Source of the DNA: Burkholderiales bacterium
GTDB lineage: Bacteria > Pseudomonadota > Gammaproteobacteria > Burkholderiales > SG8-39
Direction: 5' to 3'
NCBI GenBank assembly: GCA_014860445.1
Contig: JACZJT010000065.1
Location: 1-64,000, forward strand
Length of the DNA stretch: 64,000 bases
The notes below the pieces were generated by a model that was given only the letters and a program-made list of their open reading frames with translations, was not told the DNA's origin and made no database searches. Each line of letters starts with the position of its first letter. The first letter of the stretch is position 1. This document shows positions 63,398-64,000 of the stretch, one piece after another. The translations under genes were made by a program, and so were the position numbers.

Positions 63398-64000
63398 ATG
63401 ATGGACAGCAGCGCGTTTTACGCCGGTCTGCCCGTGCTCACCGAGTTCAGCGAAGTGGGCCGGCGCGCACGCTACGCGCCCTTGCCTGACGATTGGCAGG
63501 TGGTGATGTGCGACGTGCGCAACTCCACTGCGGCGGTGGAGGCCGGCCGTTACAAGAACGTCAACACGCTGGGTGCGGCCGTGATCACCGCGATGCTCAA
63601 CGCCGCGGGCGAGACCGAAATTCCGTTTATCTTCGAGGGCGACGGCGCAATGCTGTGCGTGCCGCCGGATCTGTTGAACGACGCCCACGCCGCGCTGCTG
63701 CAAACGCAGACGCTGGCGAGAAAGTCCTTCGACCTGGAACTGCGCATCGCCAGCATGCCGGTCGCGCGCGTACGCGCGGCGGGTTTCGACATCTTGGTCG
63801 CCCGTTATCGCGTCTCCGACAATTACGTGCAAGCGATGTTCGCGGGCGGCGGCATGGCCTACGCCGACCGTTGCATGAAAGACCCGGCGATGGCTGCGGA
63901 ATGCCGCGTGGAACCGGGCAGCGTCGCCCCGGGCGGGAATTTCGAAGGGCTGGAATGCCGCTGGCAGGACATTCCGAGCCGTCACGGTGAGACCGTCAGC
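63398..64000 (+). CDS. DUF3095 family protein, class III nucleotidyl cyclase-like (3' truncated by window edge)
   Basis: The frame is open from the ATG at 63398 to the window end (201 codons). LPDDWQVVMCDVRNSTAAVE and GRYKNVNTLGAAVITAMLNA match DUF3095. D39 (CDVRNST) and D82 (FEGDGAM) lie where class III adenylate/guanylate cyclases have their two metal-binding Asp. AAGGAG precedes the start, 14 bp after the ABC permease, so it is probably in that operon. Whether it makes a cyclic nucleotide is not established. Confidence 0.8.
   Translation, partial: MMDSSAFYAGLPVLTEFSEVGRRARYAPLPDDWQVVMCDVRNSTAAVEAGRYKNVNTLGAAVITAMLNAAGETEIPFIFEGDGAMLCVPPDLLNDAHAALLQTQTLARKSFDLELRIASMPVARVRAAGFDILVARYRVSDNYVQAMFAGGGMAYADRCMKDPAMAAECRVEPGSVAPGGNFEGLECRWQDIPSRHGETVS

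Overview
The window is about 64 kb of GC-rich, densely coding chromosome. It reads as a betaproteobacterium of the Burkholderiales/Nitrosomonadales type. The support is a BPSS1780-family membrane protein, a SWIB-domain protein with a histone-H1-like tail, a DUF3301 protein next to a VENYW-ending ferredoxin-NADP reductase, and many single-copy CoA, SDR and GST genes. This assignment is inference from gene content. I see no rRNA, tRNA, CRISPR array, transposase or prophage. Genes are cut at both edges: a surface exoprotein on the left and a DUF3095 protein on the right. No intergenic gap exceeds 300 bp.

1-21 kb: the C-terminal part of a filamentous-haemagglutinin-like exoprotein (YDG-like repeat and a Val/Pro-rich tail), DUF3014, a CMD-family protein, MOSC, a ROK sugar kinase, a YciA-like thioesterase, an SDR, LOG, a PAS-GGDEF diguanylate cyclase, GlgX and a GST. 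An APH-like kinase plus acyl-CoA dehydrogenase pair resembles a split human ACAD11. Then come a tautomerase, a DSD1-type PLP enzyme, an overlapping operon (DECR-like reductase, short 6-phosphogluconate dehydrogenase, gluconokinase), a spermidine-synthase-like protein, YdcF and an HCCA isomerase. This part carries six copies of a palindromic intergenic repeat. Three of them are complete elements of about 139 bp with outer inverted arms. I saw none in the remaining 43 kb.

21-36 kb: a core-MetE-like methyltransferase, three small exported proteins ending in a strong terminator, a class-C-type serine hydrolase, a molybdopterin oxidoreductase overlapping an exported metallophosphoesterase, a BASS transporter, a lipase-like hydrolase, an MFS carrier, the SWIB protein, a HEAT/TPR protein and a DUF3301-fpr-hydrolase operon.

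35-46 kb, minus strand: a CoA-dependent catabolic operon (MaoC, acyl-CoA ligase, cyclase-family hydrolase, SDR, with an aldo/keto reductase downstream). It is followed by a ferredoxin-like protein, IorB, IorA and an exported ankyrin protein. 45-52 kb, plus strand: a BPSS1780 protein, an LrgA/LrgB pair, a long-form HisG, a PaaI thioesterase (minus), and a MarR-MFS-SDR-HCCA isomerase operon.

52-64 kb: a single-domain response regulator, a TauE/SafE permease, a LapG-LapD pair (c-di-GMP-controlled adhesin proteolysis), a MarR-OMF-EmrA-EmrB drug-efflux operon with a visible promoter/operator, an unknown 88-aa protein, a YadG/YadH-like ABC exporter and the DUF3095 gene. Two surface-lifestyle themes can be linked by inference: c-di-GMP made by enzymes such as the active GGDEF protein would be read by the degenerate LapD, which restrains LapG. 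The substrate adhesin is not identified here.
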